Source: Aquabacterium sp. (GTDB lineage: Bacteria > Pseudomonadota > Gammaproteobacteria > Burkholderiales > Burkholderiaceae_C). Taken from it: a stretch of 64,000 bases of DNA. The first letter of the stretch is position 1, and each line of letters opens with the position of its first letter. Under the pieces are notes generated by a model. That model was not told the DNA's origin. It did no database searches and saw only the letters and a program-made list of their open reading frames with translations. The stretch is from assembly GCF_016195855.1 (NCBI RefSeq), contig NZ_JACPYU010000015.1:62001-126000 (forward strand), in the 5' to 3' direction. Position numbers and translations under genes: made by a program. Of the stretch, positions 9,277 through 17,954 are shown piece after piece.

Positions 9277-10059
9277 ATGGCCACCATTCTTGTTGTTGAC
9301 GACGAACTGGGCATCCGTGCCCTGCTGTCAGAAATCCTGAGCGACGAAGGACACTCCGTCGAAGTCGCTGAAAGCGCCGCCAAAGCACGCATCCTGCGTG
9401 AACAGTGCAAGCCCGATCTGGTCTTGCTCGACATCTGGATGCCCGATGTGGATGGCGTCACCTTGCTCAAAGAGTGGTCTGCCAGCGGGCAGCTGACCAT
9501 GCCCGTGATCATGATGTCGGGCCACGGCACGATCGACACGGCTGTTGAAGCCACCAAGTTCGGTGCACAGTCCTTCCTAGAAAAGCCCATCACCATGCAG
9601 AAGCTGCTGCGTGCCGTTGAACAGGGCCTGACCAAACCCGCCCCCCGCGCTGCCACGCCAACGCCACCCGTGCACCTGGCCACTGTCACGCCCATCACGG
9701 CGGCCTCGTCGTACGCCGGCATCAACAGCGTGGTCTCGCCTGTTCGCAGCGAACTCGTTGGCGGTGACACGCACCACCACACCAGCCCGGTGGCCTACAG
9801 CGCCGTGCAACCGACACCCGCCATGAACGGCCATGTACCCAGCGGCCCCTCGCACGAACAAAGCTTCGAGCTGGACCGCCCCTTGCGTGAAGCCCGTGAT
9901 GACTTCGAACGCGCCTACTTCGAGTTCCACCTGGCTCGTGAAGGCGGCAGCATGACCCGCGTGGCTGAAAAGACCGGCCTGGAGCGCACCCACCTGTATC
10001 GCAAGCTCAAACAACTTGGCGTTGATTTGGGTCGCAGCAAAAAAGCAGCTGCAAATTGA
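9277..10059 (+). CDS. NtrX-like response regulator lacking the AAA+ domain
   Basis: Residues 1-125 are a receiver domain: DDE at 8-10, phospho-acceptor Asp52 in LVLLDIWMPD, and the conserved Lys in FLEKPI. Residues about 126-205 are a Pro/Thr/His-rich linker without recognisable fold. Residues 210-255 are a Fis-type helix-turn-helix with the NtrX-like sequence GLERTHLYRKLKQLGVDLG. Full NtrX has about 450 residues with a central sigma-54-activating ATPase; here that domain is absent, with no trace of GAFTGA or Walker motifs. The same reduced layout is known from RegA/PrrA regulators. It sits directly after the NtrY-type kinase gene, so the two very probably form a pair. It likely acts as a DNA-binding regulator that does not itself drive sigma-54. 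Confidence 0.88.
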   Translation: MATILVVDDELGIRALLSEILSDEGHSVEVAESAAKARILREQCKPDLVLLDIWMPDVDGVTLLKEWSASGQLTMPVIMMSGHGTIDTAVEATKFGAQSFLEKPITMQKLLRAVEQGLTKPAPRAATPTPPVHLATVTPITAASSYAGINSVVSPVRSELVGGDTHHHTSPVAYSAVQPTPAMNGHVPSGPSHEQSFELDRPLREARDDFERAYFEFHLAREGGSMTRVAEKTGLERTHLYRKLKQLGVDLGRSKKAAAN

Positions 10060-10061
10060 TG

Positions 10062-10067
10062 TATACT
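10062..10067 (+). promoter_or_regulatory. Candidate -10 box (TATACT) for tRNA-Phe
   Basis: TATACT lies just after the response-regulator stop codon and 45 nt before the tRNA. It matches the sigma-70 -10 consensus at 5 of 6 positions. No good -35 box is seen at the right distance, because that stretch is the 3' end of the upstream coding region. Read-through from upstream is the alternative. Confidence 0.35.
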
Positions 10068-10112
10068 GAGAGTCTTCGCTGATCACTGCAACGCAGTTTG
10101 ATGTGAAGAGAT

Positions 10113-10188
10113 GGCCTGGTAGCTCAGTTGGTAGAGCAGCGGATTGAAAATCCGCGTGTCGGTGGTTCGATTCCGCCCCAGGCCACCA
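10113..10188 (+). tRNA. tRNA-Phe (anticodon GAA)
   Basis: The 76-nt gene folds as a full cloverleaf. The acceptor stem GGCCTGG pairs with CCAGGCC, followed by discriminator A and an encoded CCA. The D-arm contains AGTTGGTAGA, and the anticodon stem GCGGA/TCCGC encloses loop TTGAAAA, giving anticodon GAA for Phe. The T-arm carries the invariant GGTTCGATTCC. Sequence in the anticodon arm and T-loop is very close to bacterial tRNA-Phe in general. It lies between the NtrX-like gene and the glycan locus and is followed at once by a strong terminator. Confidence 0.97.
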
Positions 10189-10196
10189 AAATTCCG

Positions 10197-10228
10197 AACC
10201 CCGCACAGCTCGCTTTGCGGGGTTTTTT
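10197..10228 (+). terminator. Rho-independent terminator after tRNA-Phe
   Basis: AACCCCGC and GCGGGGTT pair across a 12-nt loop and are followed by a run of T residues (TTTTTT from 10223). It begins 9 nt after the tRNA CCA end and should separate the tRNA transcript from the downstream glycosyltransferase operon. Confidence 0.85.
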
Positions 10229-10257
10229 ATTGCCTGCTCGCTGGCAGAATTCGCAAG

Positions 10258-11238
10258 ATGCCCATGCCCACACCATCGCTGCGTCGCCCATTGGTCGTTC
10301 GGCTGTGCAATATGGTCGGTGACGTGGTTCTGGGCCTGCCCGCGCTGCAGTTGCTGCAAGTGCATGGCTATGACTTGCACCTGTATGGCAAGGGTTGGGC
10401 CAAAGCGCTGCTCGGCGGCCATCTTGGCGAACAAGGCTGGCACGTCACACCGCGTGCAGGCAAGTTGAGTAGCCGCATCACGCAACTGCGCGAACTCAAG
10501 CAACATTGCATGCAACTGGACCCCGGCTTCAACAGCCGCGTCAACACGCTGCTCATGCCCAACTCGTTTTCCAGCGCCTTCGAGCCACGCATGGCGGGCC
10601 TGAAGCCGGCAGGCTTTGCGCGTGATGGGCGCAGCCTCTTGCTCAAAGAAGCGTGGCAAGCCCGGCACCCCAGCCCACCCGCACACGCACTGGAGGGCTT
10701 CTGGGAGCTGGCCTGCAGGCTCGTCGGCACAGACCTGCCACCACCCGCTCAGATCGAGCTGCAAGTCGCGCAACAGGCACAAGGCAAGGCCGATGAACTG
10801 CTCGCTGCGCATGGCATCCAGCCCGGCTTCACCTGCATCGTGCCATATGCGGCCGGCGATGTGGATGGCAAAGACAAGCGCTGGCCCGAGTTCGCAGCGT
10901 TCACGCACCAACTCGCCGCACGCAAGGATCGCCAGATCGTCACCTGCCCCGGCCCCGGCGAAGAAGACATCGCGCTGCAGGACCACCCCGATGCCATCTG
11001 CCTGCCTGGCGTTGCTCTGGATGTCTACCTGGGGCTCCTCAAACGGGCCAGCCTCGTCATCTCCAATGACACCGGCCCGGCCCACATGGCAGCAGCCGTG
11101 GGTACTACCGTGCTGAGCGTGCTGGGCCCGACCAAGCCAGAGCAATGGCGCCCATGGGGCCCGCAAAACCGCATGGCCCAAGGCCCGAACCACCAATGGC
11201 CATCACTTGCGGACGTCATGCAGAAGGTGGACGCATGA
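10258..11238 (+). CDS. Glycosyltransferase family 9 (heptosyltransferase-like), copy 1
   Basis: The protein has the GT9/ADP-heptose transferase pattern: an N-terminal RLCNMVGDVVLGLPAL motif, a KWPEFA-like central motif (KRWPEFAAF), and a C-terminal SNDTGPAHMAAAVGTTVLSVLGPT motif (only its core cited) that binds the nucleotide sugar. Length is 326 residues, close to WaaC/WaaF (320-350). GT9 enzymes add heptose to lipopolysaccharide inner core in the cytoplasm. Start ATG is 10258 (ATG 10264 also possible); longer frames begin inside the tRNA and are not credible. Its stop overlaps the next gene's start as ATGA. The next gene is a paralogue, so a tandem duplication is likely. Confidence 0.85.
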   Translation: MPMPTPSLRRPLVVRLCNMVGDVVLGLPALQLLQVHGYDLHLYGKGWAKALLGGHLGEQGWHVTPRAGKLSSRITQLRELKQHCMQLDPGFNSRVNTLLMPNSFSSAFEPRMAGLKPAGFARDGRSLLLKEAWQARHPSPPAHALEGFWELACRLVGTDLPPPAQIELQVAQQAQGKADELLAAHGIQPGFTCIVPYAAGDVDGKDKRWPEFAAFTHQLAARKDRQIVTCPGPGEEDIALQDHPDAICLPGVALDVYLGLLKRASLVISNDTGPAHMAAAVGTTVLSVLGPTKPEQWRPWGPQNRMAQGPNHQWPSLADVMQKVDA

Positions 11239-12185
11239 GCAGCAAGGGGCCCCTGATCATCAGGTTGTGCAACTGGGTTGGCGAAGCCGTGCTGTCGCTG
11301 CCTACGTTGACCATGCTGGCCGAACAAGGCTATGAGCTGCATCTGATCGGCAAGCGCTGGGCGATCAACCTGTTTGAAGGCCATGGCTGGGCTGTGCATG
11401 TCCGCCCCGCCAAGCGCAGCGAAGCCATCCAGCAGCTCAAAGTCCTGCGACAGCAACTGAGCAAGCAGCACCCGGCCTTCACGCGCAGGCCCAATATGGT
11501 GCTGTTCACCAGCTCCTTTTCCAGCGCACTGGAAGCCCGCCTGGCTGGCCTCAAACCCATTGGCTACCAGAAGGAAGGTCGCAGCCTGCTGCTGGGCCAC
11601 GGCGTGCCCTACGAGCCGGGCTTGCATGCGGCCGACAACTACTGGCGCATCGGCAGCCACTTTGCAGGCGTCCGACAGGCACGCCCACGCCATCTGGGGC
11701 TCAAGCCCTCTGCGGCGCATCAGGCCAAGGCCGCGCAGCTGATGCAAGCACACGGTCTGCAACCAGGCTTCATCATCCTGTGCCCGTTCTCGGGTGCGGC
11801 CGACACCACAGGCAAGAAGCTCTGGCCTGCGTTCCCGGAACTGGCACGCCAGCTGACAGGCCAAGGCCATCAGGTGGTGCTCTGCCCCGGCCCAGGCGAA
11901 GAGGCCCAAGCCCAGGCTGACTACCCGGCCGCACAGATCCTCACAGGCGTGGACCTGGGCACCTACGCCGCACTGAGCCAGCAAGCCGCTTGCACCGTGT
12001 CCAACGACACCGGCCCGGGTCACCTGGCCGCCGCAGCTGGTGGCCGCGTCGTCAGCGTGCTGGGCCCTGATGCGGCGCCAATGTGGTGGGTGCAGGGTAA
12101 CAAGGTCACCGTGCTGAGGCCCGATCAGGGGTGGCCTGCCTTGCAGGATGCACTTCAGGCGATCAACCAGGCGCGGCAACCATGA
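11235..12185 (+). CDS. Glycosyltransferase family 9 (heptosyltransferase-like), copy 2
   Basis: This is a 316-residue paralogue of the preceding gene: it opens with [20 protein letters not shown], matching PLVVRLCNMVGDVVLGLPAL in the neighbour, and shares the C-terminal [15 protein letters not shown] nucleotide-sugar motif and the central [11 protein letters not shown] segment. It probably transfers a heptose or related sugar to lipopolysaccharide core. The ATG at 11235 overlaps the previous stop by 4 nt (ATGA), and its own stop overlaps the next start the same way. The longer frame from 11145 lies within the upstream gene and is rejected. Whether the two copies have different acceptors cannot be told from sequence. 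Confidence 0.85.
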   Translation: MSSKGPLIIRLCNWVGEAVLSLPTLTMLAEQGYELHLIGKRWAINLFEGHGWAVHVRPAKRSEAIQQLKVLRQQLSKQHPAFTRRPNMVLFTSSFSSALEARLAGLKPIGYQKEGRSLLLGHGVPYEPGLHAADNYWRIGSHFAGVRQARPRHLGLKPSAAHQAKAAQLMQAHGLQPGFIILCPFSGAADTTGKKLWPAFPELARQLTGQGHQVVLCPGPGEEAQAQADYPAAQILTGVDLGTYAALSQQAACTVSNDTGPGHLAAAAGGRVVSVLGPDAAPMWWVQGNKVTVLRPDQGWPALQDALQAINQARQP

Positions 12186-13258
12186 CGCTTGCGCCCCGCC
12201 ACATCGCGCTGCAATTCGGCCACATCAAGCACTTCAACGAAGGGCTGGCTGAGTTCTCTCGCCAACTGGCCATGCAGTATGCACAGCAGGCTGGCACGCT
12301 GAAGGCCGAGCGCAACTGGCACTTTCATTTCATCATGCCCAAACAATGGCATGGCATGTTCGGGCACGAGGTTCAGTACCACGACCTGCATGACGGCATG
12401 CGGCTGCGCCATCGTTTCCCGGTTGACCTGGACGTCTGGCATGGGCTGCATCAGCACATGCGCTTTCGCCCACCGGTCAACAGCCGCCGCAACATCATCA
12501 CGGTGCATGACCTCAACCATGTCTACGCCAAGAAGGGTTTGAGCCTGTGGTGGCAGAACATGCGCCTGACTCGGCACCTGCGGCGCGCGCATCAGCTCGT
12601 TGCCATCAGCCAATACGCGGCCGACGACCTGGCAAGGCACCTGCCATGGGCGCCGCCAGCCACTGTCATCCACAACGGTGCCGCAGACCTGACCACGGCT
12701 TCTCAAGACCCCATCGTGGCACTCCAAGGCAAGGCCTTCCTGCTGCACATCAGCCGCATGTCTGCGTCCAAGAATGTCGGCGCCCTGATCGACATGGCGG
12801 CCGCGTGGCCTGAACAAATGCTGGTCCTCGCCGGCCCTGACAGCCCGGAAGTTCAGGCCCATCGCGCCCGCGTGCAGGCGCTCGGGCTGCGCAACGTCCA
12901 CTTCTGCACCGACGTCAGCGAAGCCCAGAAAACATGGCTGTACGCACACTGCCTGGCCTTCCTCTTCCCATCGCTGCAAGAAGGCTTTGGCCTGCCGCCC
13001 ATCGAAGCGATGTTCTTTGGCAAGCCGGTGATCGTGGCACGGCGCACCAGCCTGCCTGAAGTTTGCAGTGACGCCGCCGCGTACTGGCAGGACTTCGAGC
13101 CTCGCAGCATGCGCCAGATCACCGAGGCCTGGCTGCTTGCACATCAGCAAGATCCGGCGCGGGCTGATCGCGTGCGTCAGCAGGCTCTGCGCTACACGTG
13201 GCCTCGTGCTGCCGCCCAATACCAGGCCCTTTACGAAACGGGCGCATCAACATGCTGA
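12182..13258 (+). CDS. Glycosyltransferase family 4 (group 1)
   Basis: The 358-residue protein has two Rossmann-like halves. The N-terminal half contains the acceptor-side motif TVHDLNHVY, and the C-terminal half has [17 protein letters not shown] and the retaining GT4 signature [11 protein letters not shown] (EX7E type) followed by [13 protein letters not shown]. It should use a nucleotide sugar to extend lipopolysaccharide core or O-glycan at the cytoplasmic face; the sugar is unknown. The ATG at 12182 overlaps the previous stop (ATGA). Its stop overlaps the next start by 7 nt. Start choice is supported by the coupling and by the expected N-terminus [12 protein letters not shown]. Confidence 0.88.
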   Translation: MTLAPRHIALQFGHIKHFNEGLAEFSRQLAMQYAQQAGTLKAERNWHFHFIMPKQWHGMFGHEVQYHDLHDGMRLRHRFPVDLDVWHGLHQHMRFRPPVNSRRNIITVHDLNHVYAKKGLSLWWQNMRLTRHLRRAHQLVAISQYAADDLARHLPWAPPATVIHNGAADLTTASQDPIVALQGKAFLLHISRMSASKNVGALIDMAAAWPEQMLVLAGPDSPEVQAHRARVQALGLRNVHFCTDVSEAQKTWLYAHCLAFLFPSLQEGFGLPPIEAMFFGKPVIVARRTSLPEVCSDAAAYWQDFEPRSMRQITEAWLLAHQQDPARADRVRQQALRYTWPRAAAQYQALYETGASTC

Positions 13259-14055
13259 AACTACCCGGCGTCACACTGTGCTGCGTTGATACACGCCTGC
13301 CCCGATTGGCCCTGGATGCCATGAACATCTGCATGGGCAAGGTCGAGTTCGGTGACGCCGTGCTCTTCACCTGCCCCAACCATGGGTTGGTGGACGTGCC
13401 CGGCAATGTACGGGTCATAGAACTGAGCGACATCAACTCGATCGAAGCCTACTCGCACTTCCTGCTCAAAGGCATGGGGCCCTATCTGCACACCCCGCAC
13501 ATGTTGATCGTGCAGTGGGACGGCTACGTGATCGACCCCGGCATGTGGCGCGATGACTTCCTGAAGATGGACTACATCGGCGCTGTGTGGCCCCAATTCA
13601 AAGATCAGCATCGTGTAGGTAATGGCGGGTTCTCGCTGCGATCACGCAAGCTGCTGGACGCGCTGGCGAACGACGAGATTGTTCCTCACCATCCTGAGGA
13701 CGTTTGCATCGCCAGGACCTATCGCGAATTGCTGGAGCGACGCTGGGGTATCCAATTCGCGGAGGAACCCATGGCCAATCAGTTCGCATTCGAACGAGAG
13801 CGCGTCTCACCCTCCAGCTTCGGTTTTCATGGGCTGTCCAACATGGCGCTCATATTGCGTAAGACAGAAATCGAACAATTTGTCCAATCTGCCCCCGTTG
13901 GGCTGTTCACCAGTGTTGAAGCCAGGCTCTTCATCAAAAGGTTGATCTCGGCGGGAGACAAAACGCAGGCTCGCCTCGCGTTGAAAAAGCGAATAATCGG
14001 TGCCGGCTGGACCCTCGCTGATGCACGCTTGTGGCTCAGGCTTCTTGTCAAGTAA
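13252..14055 (+). CDS. DUF5672 family protein, putative glycosyltransferase
   Basis: The sequence matches the DUF5672 family, found mainly in bacterial glycan clusters: it starts [21 protein letters not shown], with a central segment [24 protein letters not shown] and the conserved core DYIGAVWP followed by [13 protein letters not shown]. The QWDGY and GNGGFSLRS parts resemble the DxD and acceptor regions of GT-A-fold enzymes, so it is probably a glycosyltransferase, but this family has no settled reaction. The ATG at 13252 overlaps the previous stop by 7 nt. From about 13.6 kb on, base composition becomes more AT-rich than in the upstream genes. Confidence 0.8.
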   Translation: MLKLPGVTLCCVDTRLPRLALDAMNICMGKVEFGDAVLFTCPNHGLVDVPGNVRVIELSDINSIEAYSHFLLKGMGPYLHTPHMLIVQWDGYVIDPGMWRDDFLKMDYIGAVWPQFKDQHRVGNGGFSLRSRKLLDALANDEIVPHHPEDVCIARTYRELLERRWGIQFAEEPMANQFAFERERVSPSSFGFHGLSNMALILRKTEIEQFVQSAPVGLFTSVEARLFIKRLISAGDKTQARLALKKRIIGAGWTLADARLWLRLLVK

Positions 14056-14079
14056 GTTCAGATTGCCTCTCCCCTATAC

Positions 14080-15006
14080 GTGGCAGACAAAAGCATGATC
14101 ATCAAACAGCTCAAGACGTGGAACCGACGAAGGCTTGAAGCACGCAAGCGTCAGAAATGCGGCATCCCGCATCTGGAGATACAGGTTCAAGAACTACAGA
14201 ACGTTCTCTCCCCCCCCAATCCAACGACGGCAGCTCAAATTGCCATTGGTCTGCTGGCGCAAAGCGCATCCCCGGCTCAGATTCACGCCAGCTTGCAGGC
14301 CATCAGGCAGGCATGCCTGGCGCTAAGCGCCAACTCGCAAGGGGTCATCTATATCGCCAGCACGAGGACCGGAGATTGGCTTGACGAGCAACTCTCTCCC
14401 GCCCCGTTTCAGATGCGATGCGTACAGATACCTGACAACACGAAAAGATCCACGGCAGAGAACTTTCTGTTGAAAGAGGCCGCAGCAACCGGCTTTACTC
14501 ACTACATCAGCATGAGTGCAGATGGCCTGCCAGAACCTGGCGCCATCAAGAATTTGGTGCAGATGTCCATCGCCGCCAACGATGGCGCGCTCATTGAAGC
14601 GGTTCTCTTTCCAGACGAGTTGCCCAAGTACTTCAACCCTCAAACCCTTGACACAGACTGGGTGTCGATGACATGCCTGCTGATCCCTGCCCAGATCTAC
14701 CAGACGATCGGCGGCTTCGATGAAGACTTTCATCACCTTGGGGCGGACATTGATTACTCGTGGCGAGCAAGATCCATGGGCTTCAAGACGAAAACCTGCC
14801 CAACGGCACTTTATTTCCAGTCGCCTGGCTCAGAGAGTCGCCTTGAAATGGCGTGCGCAATTGACAAAGCGCAATGTGCCAGCCTGTTGGCAAGCAAATG
14901 GCAAGGCCCCACGAAGCGCAAAACAGGTGATGCATTTGACGCTCAGAGAAGCCCGGAGATTGCAAGCTTCAAGTTCGAAAATCAGTATGCGCTGAACAGG
15001 TGGTAG
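14080..15006 (+). CDS. Putative glycosyltransferase, GT2-like
   Basis: Recognition is partial. The segment GAIKNLVQMSIAAND and the later GGFDEDFHHLGADIDYSWRA strongly resemble the acceptor-side region of GT2 enzymes (GGFDExFFxxxEDxDxxxR), and SMSADG stands where the DxD donor motif is expected. The first 60 residues are Lys/Arg-rich and helical and have no match I recognise. A GTG at 14080 is used; an ATG at 14095 is equally possible and no good ribosome-binding site separates them. It lies between the DUF5672 gene and two further GT2 genes, so a role in the same glycan is likely. Confidence 0.7.
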   Translation: MADKSMIIKQLKTWNRRRLEARKRQKCGIPHLEIQVQELQNVLSPPNPTTAAQIAIGLLAQSASPAQIHASLQAIRQACLALSANSQGVIYIASTRTGDWLDEQLSPAPFQMRCVQIPDNTKRSTAENFLLKEAAATGFTHYISMSADGLPEPGAIKNLVQMSIAANDGALIEAVLFPDELPKYFNPQTLDTDWVSMTCLLIPAQIYQTIGGFDEDFHHLGADIDYSWRARSMGFKTKTCPTALYFQSPGSESRLEMACAIDKAQCASLLASKWQGPTKRKTGDAFDAQRSPEIASFKFENQYALNRW

Positions 15007-15009
15007 TTC

Positions 15010-15930
15010 ATGCAACAGCTCACCACTTATGCCCAGACTCGCTTGTCAGTGATCATCAGGTTTCACGATGATCGGAAGTTGCCTGAACTCAAGCGCTGCA
15101 TGTTCTCCATCTATAACAGCAGCTACCCAGATATCCAAGTCATCGTAGCCTGTCAAACCTCTGCACTGGACACCTTCAAGCAAATTGAAAGCTACGCCGC
15201 GCAGATTGACCGACAACAAGGAAGGCTCCTGACCATCCTGAACCCGACCGTTGCGCCGGGAAAAGACAGTCGATCCCTTTTGTTGAACGTCGGCATGGCT
15301 GAAGCGAGTGGGCGGTACATCGCTTTTCTTGATTATGACGATTGCATCTACCCTGACGCCTACACACGCTTGATTCAGAGGCTGACATCCAGCCGCAGCG
15401 CCATTTCCTTCGGTGACATAGCGCTCAAACGTGCTTTCGTGCACGAGGACATCACGATCGTAAGGAGCAAATCCAAAGGCTGGGGCGCACGTACCCTGGC
15501 GGATTTGCTTGTAGACAATTGCTGCCCGATTCATAGCTATGTGTTCGACAGAGCCTTGATCTCACCGCCTCACCCTACTTTTGACGAGGCACTTGCAAAA
15601 TATGAGGACTACGACTTCCTGCTCAAGATCTGCATGCAACATCGATCAGATTTTGAAGATTCAGGGGTACTGGTGGGCGACTATTACATCAAGGAAGACG
15701 GGTCCAACACCGTCATTACTTCGTCGTCGTATTCACCTGAAGCTCGTGCAGAGTGGGAAAAAAGCAAAGCGATCGTAATGAATCGAAGAGACAACGGTGA
15801 AGTGAGCGAAGTCGTTTATGGCCAACTTCAAGCACTTGCGGATGCAATACACAAACCTTTTCATCCCGCAAGCCTGAAAGGACACGACATCATCGTCGCC
15901 AGCAAGGCCCTGCGCAAACTCAGGGCGTAA
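15010..15930 (+). CDS. Glycosyltransferase family 2
   Basis: A 306-residue GT-A protein. It begins LSVIIRFHDDRKLPELKRCM, a GT2 N-terminal pattern, has LLLNVGMAEASGRYIAFLDYDD with the DxD-type donor-metal motif (residues about 96-117), and a later DEALAKYEDYDFLLKI segment resembling the acceptor/base region EDxDFxxR. It is expected to transfer one sugar to a lipid-linked or core glycan in the cytoplasm. It begins 3 nt after the previous stop. The nearest upstream ribosome-binding-like sequence is poor, consistent with coupled translation. Confidence 0.82.
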   Translation: MQQLTTYAQTRLSVIIRFHDDRKLPELKRCMFSIYNSSYPDIQVIVACQTSALDTFKQIESYAAQIDRQQGRLLTILNPTVAPGKDSRSLLLNVGMAEASGRYIAFLDYDDCIYPDAYTRLIQRLTSSRSAISFGDIALKRAFVHEDITIVRSKSKGWGARTLADLLVDNCCPIHSYVFDRALISPPHPTFDEALAKYEDYDFLLKICMQHRSDFEDSGVLVGDYYIKEDGSNTVITSSSYSPEARAEWEKSKAIVMNRRDNGEVSEVVYGQLQALADAIHKPFHPASLKGHDIIVASKALRKLRA

Positions 15931-16000
15931 TCGACAACGCGTCGGGATCTATGCAATTGCATTGATCCCAGCGAAGAGACAACAAGCACCAGCCATACAG

Positions 16001-17077
16001 ATGCAAGCAACAGACCAATCAGGAAATTCGGAAGCAGCAACACGTGCCGCCGACAGCATATCCTTCCTGGTTGCGACCTATCGAATGGCGCCTTACATCA
16101 CCGGAATGCTCGACAGCATTCGGTCAGCCATGCAGCCAGGCGATGAACTCATCATCGTGGATGATGGCAGCCCAGACGACACTATCTCCCGCTGCAAAGA
16201 CTGGCTTGAAAGGAGTCTGCCGACTGCACGCCTGATTGCGCAAACCAACCAAGGTGTTTGCGCCAGCCGAAACAATGCGCTTGGTCTGGCGAACTGCAGT
16301 TACGTCCTCTTCCTAGATGGCGATGATGAGGTGGTTGCCTCCACCATTCAAGATGCCCGCGAGGTGTTGACCCAACTGCAACCAGACATCGTGGAGTTTG
16401 ACTTCGACTATTGGCATCCCGATAGCCCCACACCGCTCACACGCTCTAATAGCAAGAGCCACCGGCCACGGGAGCTCCTCGACGACAAAGAGGAACTCCT
16501 TTGTGCCACGCTGGCAGACCGTGCATGGGCACTATGGGGCAGGCTGATAAGCAGATCCGTATTGACGCAATCCAACGCCCCGCTATTCGACCAGGCTCTG
16601 GTCATTGATGATGTCCCAACAACACCCTATATCGTCAGCTGTGCGAACAGCCTCTACTATCTGCCTGAGCCCATCATCAAATACAGATCAACGCCGCACA
16701 GCCTGAGCAAACAACGGTCAGCCAAACTGTGTCTGGACATCGCGGCCTCGCCAGCTGAAGCGCTTCGTCGAATGTCGCCGACACAATGCAGCCCACGGCT
16801 GCAGCGCACTGTTCACTTGTGGATCGCGCGCATGTTCTACGAAGGTGTGAGGCTGGCACTGTATTCGCCCGAGTGCAACGCTGCACTGTTCAGAACCATG
16901 TACCAACGCTCGATAGGGGAGCTTTTCCCGAACCCCTCCGAACTCATTCGAAGCCTGCAGGCTACCGACATCCAGCTAGATCGAAAAATCGCTCGAGAGA
17001 TTCGGCGCTTCGCACAGTTTCCGAGGATGCAAAGCCAACTGAGAGCCATCTCGGCCAGAGTCAAGCGCGCTCGATAA
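16001..17077 (+). CDS. Glycosyltransferase family 2
   Basis: Typical GT2 features are present: SISFLVATYRMAPYI, ELIIVDDGSPDDT, NQGVCASRNNALGLA and the DxD region FLDGDDEV. The C-terminal third is helical and probably binds the acceptor. At 358 residues it resembles enzymes that add a single hexose or HexNAc. I prefer the ATG at 16001, because the longer frame opens with TTG at 15962 and adds residues without family resemblance. It is separated from the previous gene by 70 nt, the largest gap in this part of the operon. Donor sugar is unknown. Confidence 0.84.
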   Translation: MQATDQSGNSEAATRAADSISFLVATYRMAPYITGMLDSIRSAMQPGDELIIVDDGSPDDTISRCKDWLERSLPTARLIAQTNQGVCASRNNALGLANCSYVLFLDGDDEVVASTIQDAREVLTQLQPDIVEFDFDYWHPDSPTPLTRSNSKSHRPRELLDDKEELLCATLADRAWALWGRLISRSVLTQSNAPLFDQALVIDDVPTTPYIVSCANSLYYLPEPIIKYRSTPHSLSKQRSAKLCLDIAASPAEALRRMSPTQCSPRLQRTVHLWIARMFYEGVRLALYSPECNAALFRTMYQRSIGELFPNPSELIRSLQATDIQLDRKIAREIRRFAQFPRMQSQLRAISARVKRAR

Positions 17078-17091
17078 AACTCCGTATCACC

Positions 17092-17949
17092 ATGCGACTT
17101 AGCCATCTACTTCGACCACGCCATGTTGTGGTGTCCAGTCTTGCAGGAGGCTTGGGCAATCAATTGTTCCAGTATGCCTTTGGACGTGCCGTAGCACTAC
17201 AGCACCATTGCGATCTGGTCCTCGACACTCGCATTCTCCAGATCAAGGGCGGTCAGACCCCACGCGAACTTGGGCTGAGCGATTTCAATATTCAGGCGTC
17301 GATTGACACACTCAGTCGCCGGCAACTGGATCGTTGCATCGCGATCAAGGAATCAATTTCAAACCACGACGCAGGCATCATGCAAAAGACAGCGCCCGGC
17401 TGTCGACTGGCAGGCTACTGGCAGACTGAAAAGTATTTCGGGCATATTCGCCCAACACTCCTCACCGAACTGACACTTCGCGCGCCCGTCTCTCCCTACA
17501 TTCAGCGCATTGCAGATCAAATCGCAAGCGCACCGCAATCAGCCAGCGTGCACTTTCGGCGCGGAGACTACGTCAGCGACCCCAAGGTGGCTGCCTTTCA
17601 TGGCGTATGCAGCGTGGACTACTACACACACGCCATCCAGTCATTGAGAAAGCAGGTTCACGACTCACCGCATTTTTTCCTGTTCTCGGATGACCCGGAC
17701 TGGCTGGCAGCCAACATCCCTGCCGAAGTTGAGTCTTACACCATCGTGGATGCAAGACAATCAAGCGCTCGTGAAGATCTGTGGCTGATGAGCCTATGCC
17801 GACACCACGTCATAGCCAACAGCAGCTTCAGTTGGTGGGGTGCCTGGTTAAGTAAACAACAGGGTTTGAACTTTGCGCCCGCAAAGTGGTTCACAAGCGC
17901 CGAATTCAACGACTGCGATGTTGCCCCCCCTACATGGCATAAAGTCTGA
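17092..17949 (+). CDS. Alpha-1,2-fucosyltransferase-like, GT11
   Basis: The 285-residue protein carries the GT11 signatures: GGLGNQLFQYAFG near the N-terminus, the GDP-binding motif HFRRGDYV, FLFSDDPDW, and the C-terminal NSSFSWWGAWL. GT11 enzymes transfer L-fucose from GDP-fucose in alpha-1,2 linkage, as in H-type blood-group mimicry on lipopolysaccharide. The ATG at 17092 follows the previous stop by 14 nt; a longer frame beginning at 16786 overlaps the upstream gene and is rejected. No GDP-fucose synthesis genes (gmd, fcl) are in the window, so the donor must be made elsewhere. Confidence 0.9.
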   Translation: MRLSHLLRPRHVVVSSLAGGLGNQLFQYAFGRAVALQHHCDLVLDTRILQIKGGQTPRELGLSDFNIQASIDTLSRRQLDRCIAIKESISNHDAGIMQKTAPGCRLAGYWQTEKYFGHIRPTLLTELTLRAPVSPYIQRIADQIASAPQSASVHFRRGDYVSDPKVAAFHGVCSVDYYTHAIQSLRKQVHDSPHFFLFSDDPDWLAANIPAEVESYTIVDARQSSAREDLWLMSLCRHHVIANSSFSWWGAWLSKQQGLNFAPAKWFTSAEFNDCDVAPPTWHKV

Positions 17950-17954
17950 ACACC

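Noticed and set aside
10128-10322. Frames starting inside the tRNA-Phe gene
   Set aside because: They begin within the tRNA and cross its terminator. The real gene begins at ATG 10258.
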